Of a stretch of 52,936 bases of DNA, positions 1-7,389 are shown one piece after another. Both the position numbers and the translations under genes were made by a program. The notes below the pieces were generated by a model, which was not told the DNA's origin, searched no databases, and saw only the letters and a list, made by a program, of their open reading frames with translations. The stretch's first letter is position 1. Every line of letters begins with the position of its first letter. Source of the stretch: JANXYY01 sp035530875 (GTDB taxonomy: Bacteria; Actinomycetota; Actinomycetes; Nanopelagicales; Nanopelagicaceae); contig DATKUB010000067.1 of the NCBI GenBank assembly GCA_035530875.1, positions 1-52,936 on the forward strand, in the 5' to 3' direction.

Positions 1-481
1 TTTTCGCGCCATGAAGTCCGTCAGGAGCCGATGCGATCACGAATCCATGTTGCACCGTGATCTCAGCTCCCAATCGTTGGAGGCCGTCAACATGGAAATC
101 TAACCCGCGCGAGCCGATCGCATCACCGCCAGGAAGTGCGACCTCGGCCTGACCGCATCTGGCTACCAGAGGTCCAAGCACATTGATCGATGCCCGCATT
201 TTTCGAACCAAGTCATAGTCGGCACGATGTAGCGGCTCTGCTGGGACCAGAATCGAAACTCGGTGGGCAGTTGCATCATGCTCCACAGCGCAGCCAAGGC
301 GAGTCAGAAGTTCGACCATAATTTCAATGTCAAGAATTGTTGGAACATTTAATATTACGGTCTCTCCTTCCGCCAGTAGCGCCTGTGCCATCAACTTAAG
401 CGCGGAGTTTTTAGCTCCTCCTACGCTGACTGATCCCTCGAGCCGCCCACCACCAATGACTTCGAATCGATCGCCTCGCAT
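1..481 (-). CDS. murA: UDP-N-acetylglucosamine 1-carboxyvinyltransferase MurA, N-terminal part
   Basis: First committed cytoplasmic step of peptidoglycan synthesis: transfer of enolpyruvate from PEP to UDP-GlcNAc. About 160 N-terminal residues are visible; the rest lies before the window. The substrate-binding GGAKNSALKLMAQAL stretch is at about residues 21-35 (K24/N25 equivalents of E. coli K22/N23) and RKMRASINVLGPLVAR follows at about 100. In the active-site loop the usual PGGC reads LPGGDAIGSR, so the catalytic/fosfomycin-target Cys is Asp (about residue 120, codon GAT, complement of 122-124). The same natural substitution occurs in M. tuberculosis MurA and predicts fosfomycin insensitivity. 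The ATG at 481 has no Shine-Dalgarno but a TACGAT box 8 nt upstream. It is divergent from the cobalamin adenosyltransferase, the arrangement also found in mycobacteria. Confidence 0.96.
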   Translation of the reverse strand, partial: MRGDRFEVIGGGRLEGSVSVGGAKNSALKLMAQALLAEGETVILNVPTILDIEIMVELLTRLGCAVEHDATAHRVSILVPAEPLHRADYDLVRKMRASINVLGPLVARCGQAEVALPGGDAIGSRGLDFHVDGLQRLGAEITVQHGFVIASAPDGLHGAK

Positions 482-489
482 AAGTCCTT

Positions 490-495
490 ATCGTA
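490..495 (-). promoter_or_regulatory. Putative -10 box of a leaderless murA transcript
   Basis: On the minus strand TACGAT lies 8 nt before the murA ATG at 481, which has no Shine-Dalgarno. A start point about 7 nt after this box would coincide with the ATG. No convincing -35 is seen. Confidence 0.4.
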
Positions 496-505
496 GGGGC
501 GGTAG

Positions 506-511
506 TAGGCT
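506..511 (+). promoter_or_regulatory. Putative -10 box of a leaderless transcript for the cobalamin adenosyltransferase
   Basis: TAGGCT lies 6 nt before the GTG start at 518. There is no ribosome-binding site, so a leaderless mRNA is the simplest reading. The divergent murA -10 is only about 10 bp away, so the two promoters occupy a 36-bp gap. Confidence 0.4.
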
Positions 512-517
512 CAATCC

Positions 518-1090
518 GTGGTTAACCTAACTCGGATCTATACGAAAACCGGTGACGATGGCACGACTTCCCTCGGAGACCTGAGCCGAACGAGCAAGAA
601 TGATCCCAGGCTCAAGGCCTATGCAACCGTCGACGAGGCCAATTCCCACTTGGGCGTGGTTTTAGCACTCGGGAAACCAGATCCCGAATTAGCAGCCCTG
701 CTGGTGCGAATTCAAAATGACCTTTTTGATGTAGGTGCCGATCTCTGTGTTCCCATAATTGACAATCCCGCGGTAGAGCCGCTGAGGATAGTCGAAGTTC
801 AAGTCTTGGCCTTAGAGGCAGAAATTGACCAGTACAACTCCGAATTACCATCGCTTCGCTCGTTCATCCTTCCGGGCGGCAAGGCATCGGCAGCACTACT
901 CCACGTGGCCAGGACAGTTGTTCGCCGTGCGGAACGGGATGCTTGGCTCGCAATTGATGCTTTTGGGCAAGGCGTGAATCCGCTGACGGCACGTTATCTC
1001 AACCGGCTTTCCGATCTTCTTTTTGTCTTGGCGCGCTACGAAAACCGTCATGATGGCGACCAACTCTGGGTGCCTGGCGCAAACCGTTAG
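518..1090 (+). CDS. pduO: PduO-type ATP:cob(I)alamin adenosyltransferase
   Basis: Cytoplasmic enzyme that transfers the 5'-deoxyadenosyl group of ATP to cob(I)alamin to make coenzyme B12. It is 190 residues, usual for the PduO/MMAB family. The ATP-binding N-terminal motif IYTKTGDDGTTSLGD is at residues 7-21, the family helix RTVVRRAERDAW at 132-143, and the C-terminal NRLSDLLFVLAR at 162-173. Translation begins at GTG 518 without a Shine-Dalgarno. The next gene starts 8 bp after its stop, so the two are probably co-transcribed. A mycobacterial orthologue also sits back-to-back with murA. The product serves B12-dependent enzymes such as methylmalonyl-CoA mutase, none of which is in the window. 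Confidence 0.93.
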   Translation: MVNLTRIYTKTGDDGTTSLGDLSRTSKNDPRLKAYATVDEANSHLGVVLALGKPDPELAALLVRIQNDLFDVGADLCVPIIDNPAVEPLRIVEVQVLALEAEIDQYNSELPSLRSFILPGGKASAALLHVARTVVRRAERDAWLAIDAFGQGVNPLTARYLNRLSDLLFVLARYENRHDGDQLWVPGANR

Positions 1091-1098
1091 GATTTATT

Positions 1099-1953
1099 AT
1101 GGTTGAACGTCTTGGGGTTATTGGTTCAGGCACGATGGGTGCGGGAATCGCACAAGTCGCCGCGGGTGCGGGATATCAAGTCCGATTACACGATGTGAGC
1201 GAAGAGCGCCTGAGTTTGGCTCGAGCCGCAATTGAGTCAAGTCTGCAGCGTTTCGTCAAGAATGGCTCAATCTCAGAGAGTGATGTTTCTTTGACGCTCT
1301 CCCGGATCACCTTCACTACAGACCTGGCCGCCGTGGTGGAGGATGCATCAATCGTGGTAGAAGCCGCCTTTGAAGATCTAGCCGTAAAAGTCGGAATTTT
1401 TAAGGAACTTTCGGCGCTCTGCGGCAGCGACGTAATCCTGGCGAGTAACACAAGCGCACTTCCGATAACGCAAATTGCTGCTGTCGTAGATCATCCCGAG
1501 CGGGTTGTCGGCACCCACTTTTTTTCGCCAGTTCCGATGATGAAGTTGTGCGAATTGGTGCGAGGCGAAAAGACGAGCGATGTAGTTCTGGCTAGAGCGC
1601 GCGAATTTGCTACGAACCTCGGAAAAACATGCATTGTGGTGAACCGCGATGTCGCTGGCTTCGTCACTACTCGGCTCATTGCGGCGCTCATACTCGAGGC
1701 GAGCCGACTCGTGGAATCGGGCGTAGCAACCGCTGAAGATATTGATATTGCTTGCCAACTTGGGTTTGGTCACGCCATGGGTCCATTGCGGACAGCAGAC
1801 CTGACCGGAATCGACATTATTCGAAATGCATCAATGAATATCTTTGCCGAAGATCATGATGAGCGTTGGCGGCCGACAATGATTCTCGACAAAATGGTGG
1901 AAGAGCATAGATTGGGTCGCAAGAGCGGGAATGGCTTCTATGCGTACGAGTGA
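1099..1953 (+). CDS. hbd: 3-hydroxybutyryl-CoA (3-hydroxyacyl-CoA) dehydrogenase
   Basis: NAD(P)-dependent interconversion of 3-hydroxyacyl-CoA and 3-ketoacyl-CoA, used in butanoate/fatty-acid metabolism. It is 284 residues, typical of the single-function short 3HCDH family. The dinucleotide-binding GSGTMG is at residues 9-14, the middle motif ASNTSALPI at about 115-123, and the catalytic His/Glu pair at H140 (GTHFFSPVPMMKL) and E152. The family C-terminus GRKSGNGFYAYE closes the protein. It lies 8 bp after the adenosyltransferase and overlaps the following oxidoreductase, so this is a likely three-gene operon. Substrate chain length cannot be read from the sequence. Confidence 0.92.
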   Translation: MVERLGVIGSGTMGAGIAQVAAGAGYQVRLHDVSEERLSLARAAIESSLQRFVKNGSISESDVSLTLSRITFTTDLAAVVEDASIVVEAAFEDLAVKVGIFKELSALCGSDVILASNTSALPITQIAAVVDHPERVVGTHFFSPVPMMKLCELVRGEKTSDVVLARAREFATNLGKTCIVVNRDVAGFVTTRLIAALILEASRLVESGVATAEDIDIACQLGFGHAMGPLRTADLTGIDIIRNASMNIFAEDHDERWRPTMILDKMVEEHRLGRKSGNGFYAYE

Positions 1954-2953
1954 GAAGCGCGAGCCACTCCGAATTGGAATTCTTGGCGCCGCCCGGATTG
2001 CGCCAGCGGCCATAGTTGCACCTGCACAGGTGCTTGGTCACCGATTGGTTGGCGTTGCCTCTCGAGATCGGTCTCGAGCAGAACAATTCGCCGTTCTTAA
2101 TCACGTCGAATTGGCGTTCGACTCCTATCAGGATCTGATCGCAGATCCTGATATCGACGTCATATACAACCCGCTTCCCAATGGTCTTCACAGCAGTTGG
2201 AATCTCAAAGCGCTAACCGCTGGAAAGCACGTGATAACCGAGAAGCCATCCGCGAGCAATACGGCCGAGGCTCTTGAAGTTCGCGATCTAGCAAGAACTA
2301 CAAATCTGGTGTTCATGGAGGGATTCCACTATGTCTATCACCCGGTCCTTACCAGAGCTTTGGAGATCGTTGAATCGGGCGAACTCGGCGAAATAACGCG
2401 AGTTGAGAGTGTGTTCAACGTGCCAGCCCCACCTGCGGATGATTTACGCTGGCAACTGAATTTGGCTGGCGGCGCGCTAATGGACATTGGATGTTACGCA
2501 CTACACGCTCAGAGAATGCTCGCCCAGGCAATTACAGGCCTCGAACCTGAAGTGATAAGCGCAGATGCGAAGCTCTGGTCGCCCGGAGTGGATTCAAGTT
2601 TTAATATTAATTTCAAATACGGGGAGAACATCAGTGCGATTGCGCGCTGTGACATGGATGCGAAATGGCATCAAATGCTCACCATTGAGGGCCAGTTAGG
2701 CAAACTCAGCGTTCCCGGGTTCGTGATCCCCGGTAGGGATGATCGCCTAATTGTTGATACTGGGGGATATGCCAGGACTGAACACCTTGGGTCTTTATCG
2801 TCATACACCTATCAACTTCAGGCTTTTACAAATGCAGTCGATTTTGACGTTCCTGTCCTTACTGATTCGGATGACGCGGTGGCAACGATGGAGTTGATAG
2901 ATGCTGCGTACGTTGCTGCTGGTCTCCACCCGCGCCCTTCATCAGGCTATTAG
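1931..2953 (+). CDS. Gfo/Idh/MocA-family NAD(P)-dependent oxidoreductase
   Basis: Rossmann-fold oxidoreductase acting on a sugar, cyclitol or trans-diol; the substrate is not identifiable. The N-terminal nucleotide-binding stretch RIGILGAARIAP is at about residues 14-25, the family EKPSASN (the EKP signature, catalytic Lys) at about 100, and EGFHYVYHP resembles dimeric dihydrodiol dehydrogenases. It is 340 residues, normal for the family. The ATG at 1931 overlaps the dehydrogenase by 23 nt; the ATG at 1940 is an alternative. The stop is followed directly by the 21-bp tandem array, with a convergent gene beyond it. Confidence 0.88.
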   Translation: MASMRTSEKREPLRIGILGAARIAPAAIVAPAQVLGHRLVGVASRDRSRAEQFAVLNHVELAFDSYQDLIADPDIDVIYNPLPNGLHSSWNLKALTAGKHVITEKPSASNTAEALEVRDLARTTNLVFMEGFHYVYHPVLTRALEIVESGELGEITRVESVFNVPAPPADDLRWQLNLAGGALMDIGCYALHAQRMLAQAITGLEPEVISADAKLWSPGVDSSFNINFKYGENISAIARCDMDAKWHQMLTIEGQLGKLSVPGFVIPGRDDRLIVDTGGYARTEHLGSLSSYTYQLQAFTNAVDFDVPVLTDSDDAVATMELIDAAYVAAGLHPRPSSGY

Positions 2954-2969
2954 CACCAGCAACCAAATT

Positions 2970-3137
2970 CCGTGAGCGGCGCCTCCCCTCCCGTGAGCGG
3001 CGCCTCCCCTCCCGTGAGCGGCGCCTCGCCTCCCGTGAGCGGCGCCTCGCCTCCCGTGAGCGGCGCCTCGCCTCCCGTGAGCGGCGCCTCGCCTCCCGTG
3101 AGCGGCGCCTCGCCTCCCGTGAGCGGCGCCTCCCCTC
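2970..3137. repeat. Tandem array of a 21-bp repeat, 8 copies
   Basis: Eight exact-length 21-bp units, each made of the invariant CCGTGAGCGGCGCC plus a 7-bp tail. The tail is TCCCCTC in copies 1, 2 and 8 and TCGCCTC in copies 3-7, so inner copies look homogenised. It fills the gap between two convergently ending genes. Each TCG-type unit can form a small GGCG-CCT-CGCC hairpin. The unit is a multiple of three, so open frames run through on both strands (SGASPPV heptads on plus), but codon content and position argue against coding. The same unit recurs at 37682-37765. There are no spacers, so it is not a CRISPR. Confidence 0.95.
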
Positions 3138-3150
3138 ACTTCGCGCCCTG

Positions 3151-3273
3151 CTACTTGAAAGTTTTCACCGCAAAAACTGATCCGATTACTAGCCACAGGG
3201 CGAGGATCACTGCGATTTTGGTTAGTTCCCGTGAGCGCCCAACTTCTTGCCAAGCCTCAGGCGCGTCTTTCAT
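3151..3273 (-). CDS. Small single-pass membrane protein (hypothetical, 40 aa)
   Basis: A 40-residue frame beginning MKDAPEAWQEVGRSREL, followed by one hydrophobic segment (KIAVILALWLVIGSVFAV, about residues 19-36) and a basic tail KTFK. It starts 17 nt inside the end of the upstream CoA-binding protein on the same strand, so translational coupling is plausible; no clear Shine-Dalgarno is seen. The charged head, single transmembrane segment and position make it more likely real than chance. No function is recognised. A longer frame starting at 3348 lies entirely inside the upstream gene and is less likely. Confidence 0.5.
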   Translation of the reverse strand: MKDAPEAWQEVGRSRELTKIAVILALWLVIGSVFAVKTFK

Positions 3274-3628
3274 ATTCAATTTTTGGACAGCGATCCATGA
3301 CCATAAATAGCCCGGCCTTTGACACTCGTTCATGAGCCGTTGCGTCAATCACACCAATTTGGAACCACACTCCCTTGGCTCCGATTTTGATCGCCTCATC
3401 GGCGACGACGCCGGCTAAAGAACTGTTTACAAATACATCGACCACATCGATCGAAAATGGAACTTCGGCAAGGCTGGAATAGGCCTGTTGTCCGTGTACT
3501 GGTTTAGCCAGTGGGTGAATTGGCACCACGCGATGACCCTTGCTCAGCAAGACCGCGGATACGTCATAGGCGGCTCGTGCCGGATTGTCGCCTAGCCCAA
3601 CCACTGCCCACGTTTTCATCTCGAGCAT
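3257..3628 (-). CDS. CoA-binding domain protein (YccU-like)
   Basis: A 123-residue stand-alone CoA-binding Rossmann domain (CoA_binding_2 family). WAVVGLGDNPARAAYDVSAVL near the N-terminus is the nucleotide-binding loop, HRVVPIHPLAK follows, and a late MDRCPKIEYER is typical of the family. The biochemical role of these small proteins is not established; CoA or NAD binding is inferred. It is downstream of ugd on the same strand with a 22-bp gap and overlaps the small membrane protein gene. Confidence 0.85.
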   Translation of the reverse strand: MLEMKTWAVVGLGDNPARAAYDVSAVLLSKGHRVVPIHPLAKPVHGQQAYSSLAEVPFSIDVVDVFVNSSLAGVVADEAIKIGAKGVWFQIGVIDATAHERVSKAGLFMVMDRCPKIEYERRA

Positions 3629-3650
3629 CGAGGCAATCGCGTCTTCGTCG

Positions 3651-4979
3651 CTAATTTGAATCTACTGCTTCAAAACGAGGCCGCCCGAGCGCCAAGTAGG
3701 TCCAGCCAGCCTCTTGCCATTTTGTTGCCGAGAGTGCATTTCTGCCATCGATGATTTTTCGTCGAGCCACCAAGCGACCGAGCTCTGAAGGGTCGATTTC
3801 GCGGTATTCACGCCACTCTGTTAAGTGGAGAACCAAGTCGGCCGCTGCTGCGGCTTCGGCCACCGTGTCTGCGAAGTGCAGGTGGGGGTATCGAAGTTTG
3901 GCGTTCTCGATCGCCTCAGGATCGTGAATAACGATCTGTGCACCTCGTTTGGAAAGCGCGTCGGCTATCACTAGTGCGGGGGAATCACGTACGTCATCGC
4001 TGTCTGGCTTAAAGGCCGCCCCCATGACAAAGATCTTTTTGCCGACTGGATTACCCTCAAGTTCCATTACGGCAAATTCAATCATCCGATTACGAGCTCG
4101 CAGATTAATGGCATCGATATCGCTGAGAAAATCTAGTGCCTCAGTTGCACCAAGCTCTTCGGCTCTGGCCATGAAACCCCTGAGGTCTTTGGAGAGACAG
4201 CCTCCACCAAATCCAATTCCTGCTTGTAGAAATCGGTTCCCGATTCTCGGGTCGTGGCCAATTGCCGCAGCTAGGGTTGTTACGTCGGCGCCGGCCGCAT
4301 CGCACACCTCGGCCATCGCATTGATAAATGAAATTTTGGTGGAGAGGAAAGCATTTGCAGCCGTTTTGACGAGTTCGGCAGTGCGTAGATCGGATCGAAT
4401 CCACGGAATTTGCTCGGCAATCAACTTCGCATATACCTGCTTTAAGGTGGCTTCGGCTGCATCGTCGGCTACGCCAACCACCATGCGATTCGGCCGTAGC
4501 GTGTCTTCAACGGCGAAACCTTCCCGGAGAAATTCCGGGTTCCAGGCCAGACCAAGGGTGGGATTAATTCGATTGATTTCGGCTAAGAGCCGTTCAGCAG
4601 TGCCTACGGGAACCGTCGATTTTCCAACTATGAGTGAGCCATCTTTCGCGACTTCGGCGATGGCCTTAGCGGCTGCAAAAACGTAAGCCAGATTGGCGGC
4701 GTTGCTCTCCTTCATTTGGGGGGTGCCCACACAAATGAAATGTACGTCCGCATCCGCGAGTTGCATGAAGTCGGTGGTGAATCGGAGTCGACCCGAATCA
4801 AGATTCGCCTTTAGCAACTCTGGCAGTCCAGGCTCGTAGAAGGGAAGTCGACCGTCTGCCAGAGACGCAATCTTGGCGGCATCTGTGTCTAGTCCAACGA
4901 CCGTAAAACCAAGTTCTGCCATGCCTGCAGCATGCGTGGCGCCAAGGTAGCCGGTACCTATCACGGAGAGAGTCAGCAC
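3651..4979 (-). CDS. ugd: UDP-glucose 6-dehydrogenase
   Basis: Oxidises UDP-glucose to UDP-glucuronate with two NAD+, giving an acidic sugar donor for surface polysaccharide. It is 442 residues, normal length. The N-terminal NAD-binding SVIGTGYLGATHA is at about residues 5-17, the family NPEFLREG at 147-154, and the catalytic cysteine in GFGGGCLSKD at about C261. The C-terminal UDP-binding domain includes FKPDSDDVRDSPA. The ATG at 4979 lies 46 bp from the divergent acyl-CoA dehydrogenase. Its product could feed the glycan cluster that begins 1.3 kb away. A GDP-mannose dehydrogenase is possible, but the motif set favours UDP-glucose. Confidence 0.92.
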   Translation of the reverse strand: MLTLSVIGTGYLGATHAAGMAELGFTVVGLDTDAAKIASLADGRLPFYEPGLPELLKANLDSGRLRFTTDFMQLADADVHFICVGTPQMKESNAANLAYVFAAAKAIAEVAKDGSLIVGKSTVPVGTAERLLAEINRINPTLGLAWNPEFLREGFAVEDTLRPNRMVVGVADDAAEATLKQVYAKLIAEQIPWIRSDLRTAELVKTAANAFLSTKISFINAMAEVCDAAGADVTTLAAAIGHDPRIGNRFLQAGIGFGGGCLSKDLRGFMARAEELGATEALDFLSDIDAINLRARNRMIEFAVMELEGNPVGKKIFVMGAAFKPDSDDVRDSPALVIADALSKRGAQIVIHDPEAIENAKLRYPHLHFADTVAEAAAAADLVLHLTEWREYREIDPSELGRLVARRKIIDGRNALSATKWQEAGWTYLALGRPRFEAVDSN

Positions 4980-5013
4980 TGGCTTACGCTATCAGTTGAG
5001 GCCTATAGAGCAT

Positions 5014-5019
5014 TAGACT
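5014..5019 (+). promoter_or_regulatory. Putative -10 box of a leaderless acyl-CoA dehydrogenase transcript
   Basis: TAGACT lies 6 nt before GTG 5026, which has no Shine-Dalgarno. No good -35 was found at 16-18 bp. Confidence 0.4.
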
Positions 5020-5025
5020 TTCAAT

Positions 5026-6174
5026 GTGTCCTTTGACCTATACAACCTTCCAGATGAGTACGACGAGTTGCGCCGCACAGTCCGCGCCCTTGCGGATTCT
5101 CATATCGCCCCCCATGCCGCCGAAGTTGACGAAAAGAGCGAGTTCCCGCGAGCCGCATACGCGGCCCTTGTCAAGGCAGATTTTCATGCCATGCACTTGC
5201 CCGTCGAATATGGCGGCGCTGGCGCTGATGCCCTGGCGGTGGCCATCGTAATTGAGGAAGTGGCGCGCGCCTGTGCGTCGTCTTCTCTGATCCCTTCGGT
5301 CAACAAGCTGGGTTCGTTGTCGGTCATTGAGCAAGGGACTGAGGAACAGAGGCAGCGATGGCTACCGCGTCTTGCTCGTGGCGAAGTGATGTGGTCTTAC
5401 GCCTTATCAGAGTCTGAAGCCGGTAGTGATGTGGCTTCGATGAAGACGCGAGCTGTTCGCGATGGGGATTCATGGGTTCTTAATGGCGCCAAACGGTGGA
5501 TTACAAATGCTGGCGTAAGTGAGATCTATACCGTTTTTGCCACTGTCGATCCCGCTCTTCGTGGCAAAGGAGTAACGGCTTTCCTCGTCGAGAAGTCTGA
5601 TCCAGGGGTGTCCTTTGGCGCCCCTGAGCGAAAACTCGGCATCAAGGGGTCTCCGACGCGCGAAGTCTATTTGGACAATGTACGGCTCAGCGATGATCGA
5701 GTGATCGGTGGCGTCGGAGAGGGTATGAAGATCGCGCTTGGCACCTTGGATCACACCCGCGTCACGATCGCTGCGCAAGCCTTAGGCATCGCACAAGGTG
5801 CACTTGATGCAGCTGTTGCTTACGTAAAAGAGCGCAAACAATTCGGGAAGACGATCGCCGAATTTCAAGGCGTCCAATTCATGCTCGCGGATATGGGAAT
5901 GCAAATCGAGGCCGCGCGCGCACTCACTTATCGAGCTGCCTCGGCAAGCGAAAGAAGCGCTGCCGACCTCACTTACTTAGGCGCCGCTTGCAAGTGTTTT
6001 GCCTCAGATGTTGCGATGAAGGTCACCACAGATGCCGTACAACTTCTAGGGGGCTATGGCTATACCCGAGACTATCCCGTCGAGCGGATGATGCGTGATG
6101 CTAAAATTACACAGATTTACGAGGGAACTAATCAAATTCAGCGAATCGTTATGGGCCGCGCGCTTTTAAGTTAG
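5026..6174 (+). CDS. Acyl-CoA dehydrogenase
   Basis: FAD enzyme introducing a trans-2 double bond into acyl-CoA, with electrons passed to ETF. It is 382 residues, typical of short- or branched-chain acyl-CoA dehydrogenases. Family signatures present are YALSESEAGSDVASMKT (about residues 125-141), KRWITNAG, RKQFGKTIAEFQGVQF and QLLGGYGYTRDYPVER. The catalytic Glu is E366 in IYEGTNQIQR, the position used by short/medium-chain members. The start is GTG 5026 rather than the overlapping out-of-frame ATG at 5024, because the frame gives the normal N-terminus. It is monocistronic by position and may act with the 3-hydroxyacyl-CoA dehydrogenase at 1099. Confidence 0.94.
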   Translation: MSFDLYNLPDEYDELRRTVRALADSHIAPHAAEVDEKSEFPRAAYAALVKADFHAMHLPVEYGGAGADALAVAIVIEEVARACASSSLIPSVNKLGSLSVIEQGTEEQRQRWLPRLARGEVMWSYALSESEAGSDVASMKTRAVRDGDSWVLNGAKRWITNAGVSEIYTVFATVDPALRGKGVTAFLVEKSDPGVSFGAPERKLGIKGSPTREVYLDNVRLSDDRVIGGVGEGMKIALGTLDHTRVTIAAQALGIAQGALDAAVAYVKERKQFGKTIAEFQGVQFMLADMGMQIEAARALTYRAASASERSAADLTYLGAACKCFASDVAMKVTTDAVQLLGGYGYTRDYPVERMMRDAKITQIYEGTNQIQRIVMGRALLS

Positions 6175-6273
6175 ATTCTGGCGAGATTCTATTTCACAGT
6201 GGTTTCGCAAGATATCCATTTGACGTTCCTCGAGTTTGGGTAATGCCACCAAATTCATTGAAGATATACTCGC

Positions 6274-7221
6274 ATGGTGGCAAATCTGGGTAGAAACAAC
6301 ATGCTGATAAATGATTTACTCAGATTCTGCAAACGTATCTTTCATGGTGTAAAGGGACTTCTTCTAACACCTTTTTATTTTCTCAAGGAAAGATCGGAAG
6401 GTAGGGCTTCCAAGGAATCGACCGCGGTAAAATCTAAGTTGATATTCGTTCTATCGTTCCCTCGTTCTGGAACGCATGCATTGGGAAGTTTTTTGTCTCA
6501 ACCTGAAGCCGAATTCCACTATCACGGAGAATTCTTTGCCTTCAATGCCTGGAGTGCAGACATTGAAAATATAAACAAGAGATATCCATTCTTCTCGCTT
6601 CGCTTTTTCTTTAATTCGAGGAGACAGCGAAAGAGTTGGCGGAATTATCGGTTCGAAACTTCCTCATTGGATCCGCAAAAAGCAATTAGAAGTATGTTGA
6701 AGATTCCAGGAATTCACATAGTGAAGATTTTCCCCACGCATCTACATGACGCGACTTTGCAAAAGTTGATTCTAGAATTCAAGCCGCAAATAATTTTTCT
6801 CAGAAGGAACCATCTCGATCGTCTGGTTTCCCACAGGAAGGCGAATCTCTCGGGAAATTGGCATACAGTCACTTCCGACCATTTGACAGTAGATATTAGC
6901 GTTCGCGAATTGGATCAATACATAGGGCGATTCACGGAGTTTTATCGCAACTATCTTGAATTTTCCACGAAATCGGGATGCGAAGTGCTGGATCTGGATT
7001 TTGAGCGCATGCTTGATGAGTCCCAGATTTTGAAAATTTACAAATTTGCCACCTGGGCAGGTTTTGATGACTACTCACGCCTGATATCAAGCCCGAAGAC
7101 GGTCAAGCAGGATTCGAGCGACGTAAGCCAACAGCGATTCCTGGCGTTGGCCAGTGAGGACGGCGACAAAAAGGAGATTTCCGACTTTGATTTCGCCCGC
7201 ATCAAGATTTCTGGAGCGTAG
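6274..7221 (+). CDS. PAPS-dependent sulfotransferase
   Basis: Predicted transfer of sulfate from PAPS to a hydroxyl or amine acceptor, probably a surface sugar or lipid. The 5'-phosphosulfate loop is SFPRSGTHAL at residues 61-70, and the 3'-phosphate loop is FLRRNHLDRLVS at about 175-186, both diagnostic of the Sulfotransfer family. It is 315 residues with a basic, hydrophobic N-terminus. ATG 6274 and ATG 6301 are both possible starts; neither has a clear ribosome site. The gene and its flanks are visibly more AT-rich than the genes before it, a sign of transfer. It directly precedes cysD and cysNC, which make its donor. The acceptor is unknown. Confidence 0.85.
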   Translation: MVANLGRNNMLINDLLRFCKRIFHGVKGLLLTPFYFLKERSEGRASKESTAVKSKLIFVLSFPRSGTHALGSFLSQPEAEFHYHGEFFAFNAWSADIENINKRYPFFSLRFFFNSRRQRKSWRNYRFETSSLDPQKAIRSMLKIPGIHIVKIFPTHLHDATLQKLILEFKPQIIFLRRNHLDRLVSHRKANLSGNWHTVTSDHLTVDISVRELDQYIGRFTEFYRNYLEFSTKSGCEVLDLDFERMLDESQILKIYKFATWAGFDDYSRLISSPKTVKQDSSDVSQQRFLALASEDGDKKEISDFDFARIKISGA

Positions 7222-7377
7222 GTGGAATTGAATCAGCTTTTGGTCGCCCCAGGCCTCTCGGTTCGTAAATACCCGCCCACCGATGCAGATTCGCTATAAT
7301 GAAGCGGTATTCGACTTCGAGATCCCCTTACCTGGCCATTTCGTTATCATTTTTTAATGTAATTCCCAGTTATTCGG

Positions 7378-7383
7378 TAGCAT
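7378..7383 (+). promoter_or_regulatory. Putative -10 box of the cysD operon (leaderless)
   Basis: TAGCAT lies 6 nt before ATG 7390, with a weak TTAATG 18 bp upstream. An alternative perfect TATAAT at 7295-7300 would give a leader of about 80 nt but has no recognisable -35. Confidence 0.35.
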
Positions 7384-7389
7384 TCCACA

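Noticed and set aside
2970..3137. CRISPR array
   Set aside because: The units are contiguous 21-mers without unique spacers, and no cas genes are present.
3228..3238. Lone partial copy of the 21-bp unit (CCCGTGAGCG) about 90 bp from the first array
   Set aside because: Only ten bases match and they lie in a coding frame; chance similarity cannot be excluded.
2972..3253. Long open frames through the 21-bp array on both strands (SGASPPV heptads on plus, GAAHGRR-type on minus)
   Set aside because: Any repeat with a period divisible by three and no stop yields open frames; there is no ribosome site, and the location between convergent genes argues for non-coding DNA.
3949..4686. 245-codon plus-strand frame opposite ugd
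   Set aside because: Antisense to a well-supported UDP-glucose dehydrogenase; composition is typical of a shadow frame.
7222..7389. Riboswitch or attenuator ahead of cysD
   Set aside because: No recognisable S-box or T-box elements or strong alternative hairpins; only two possible -10 boxes.
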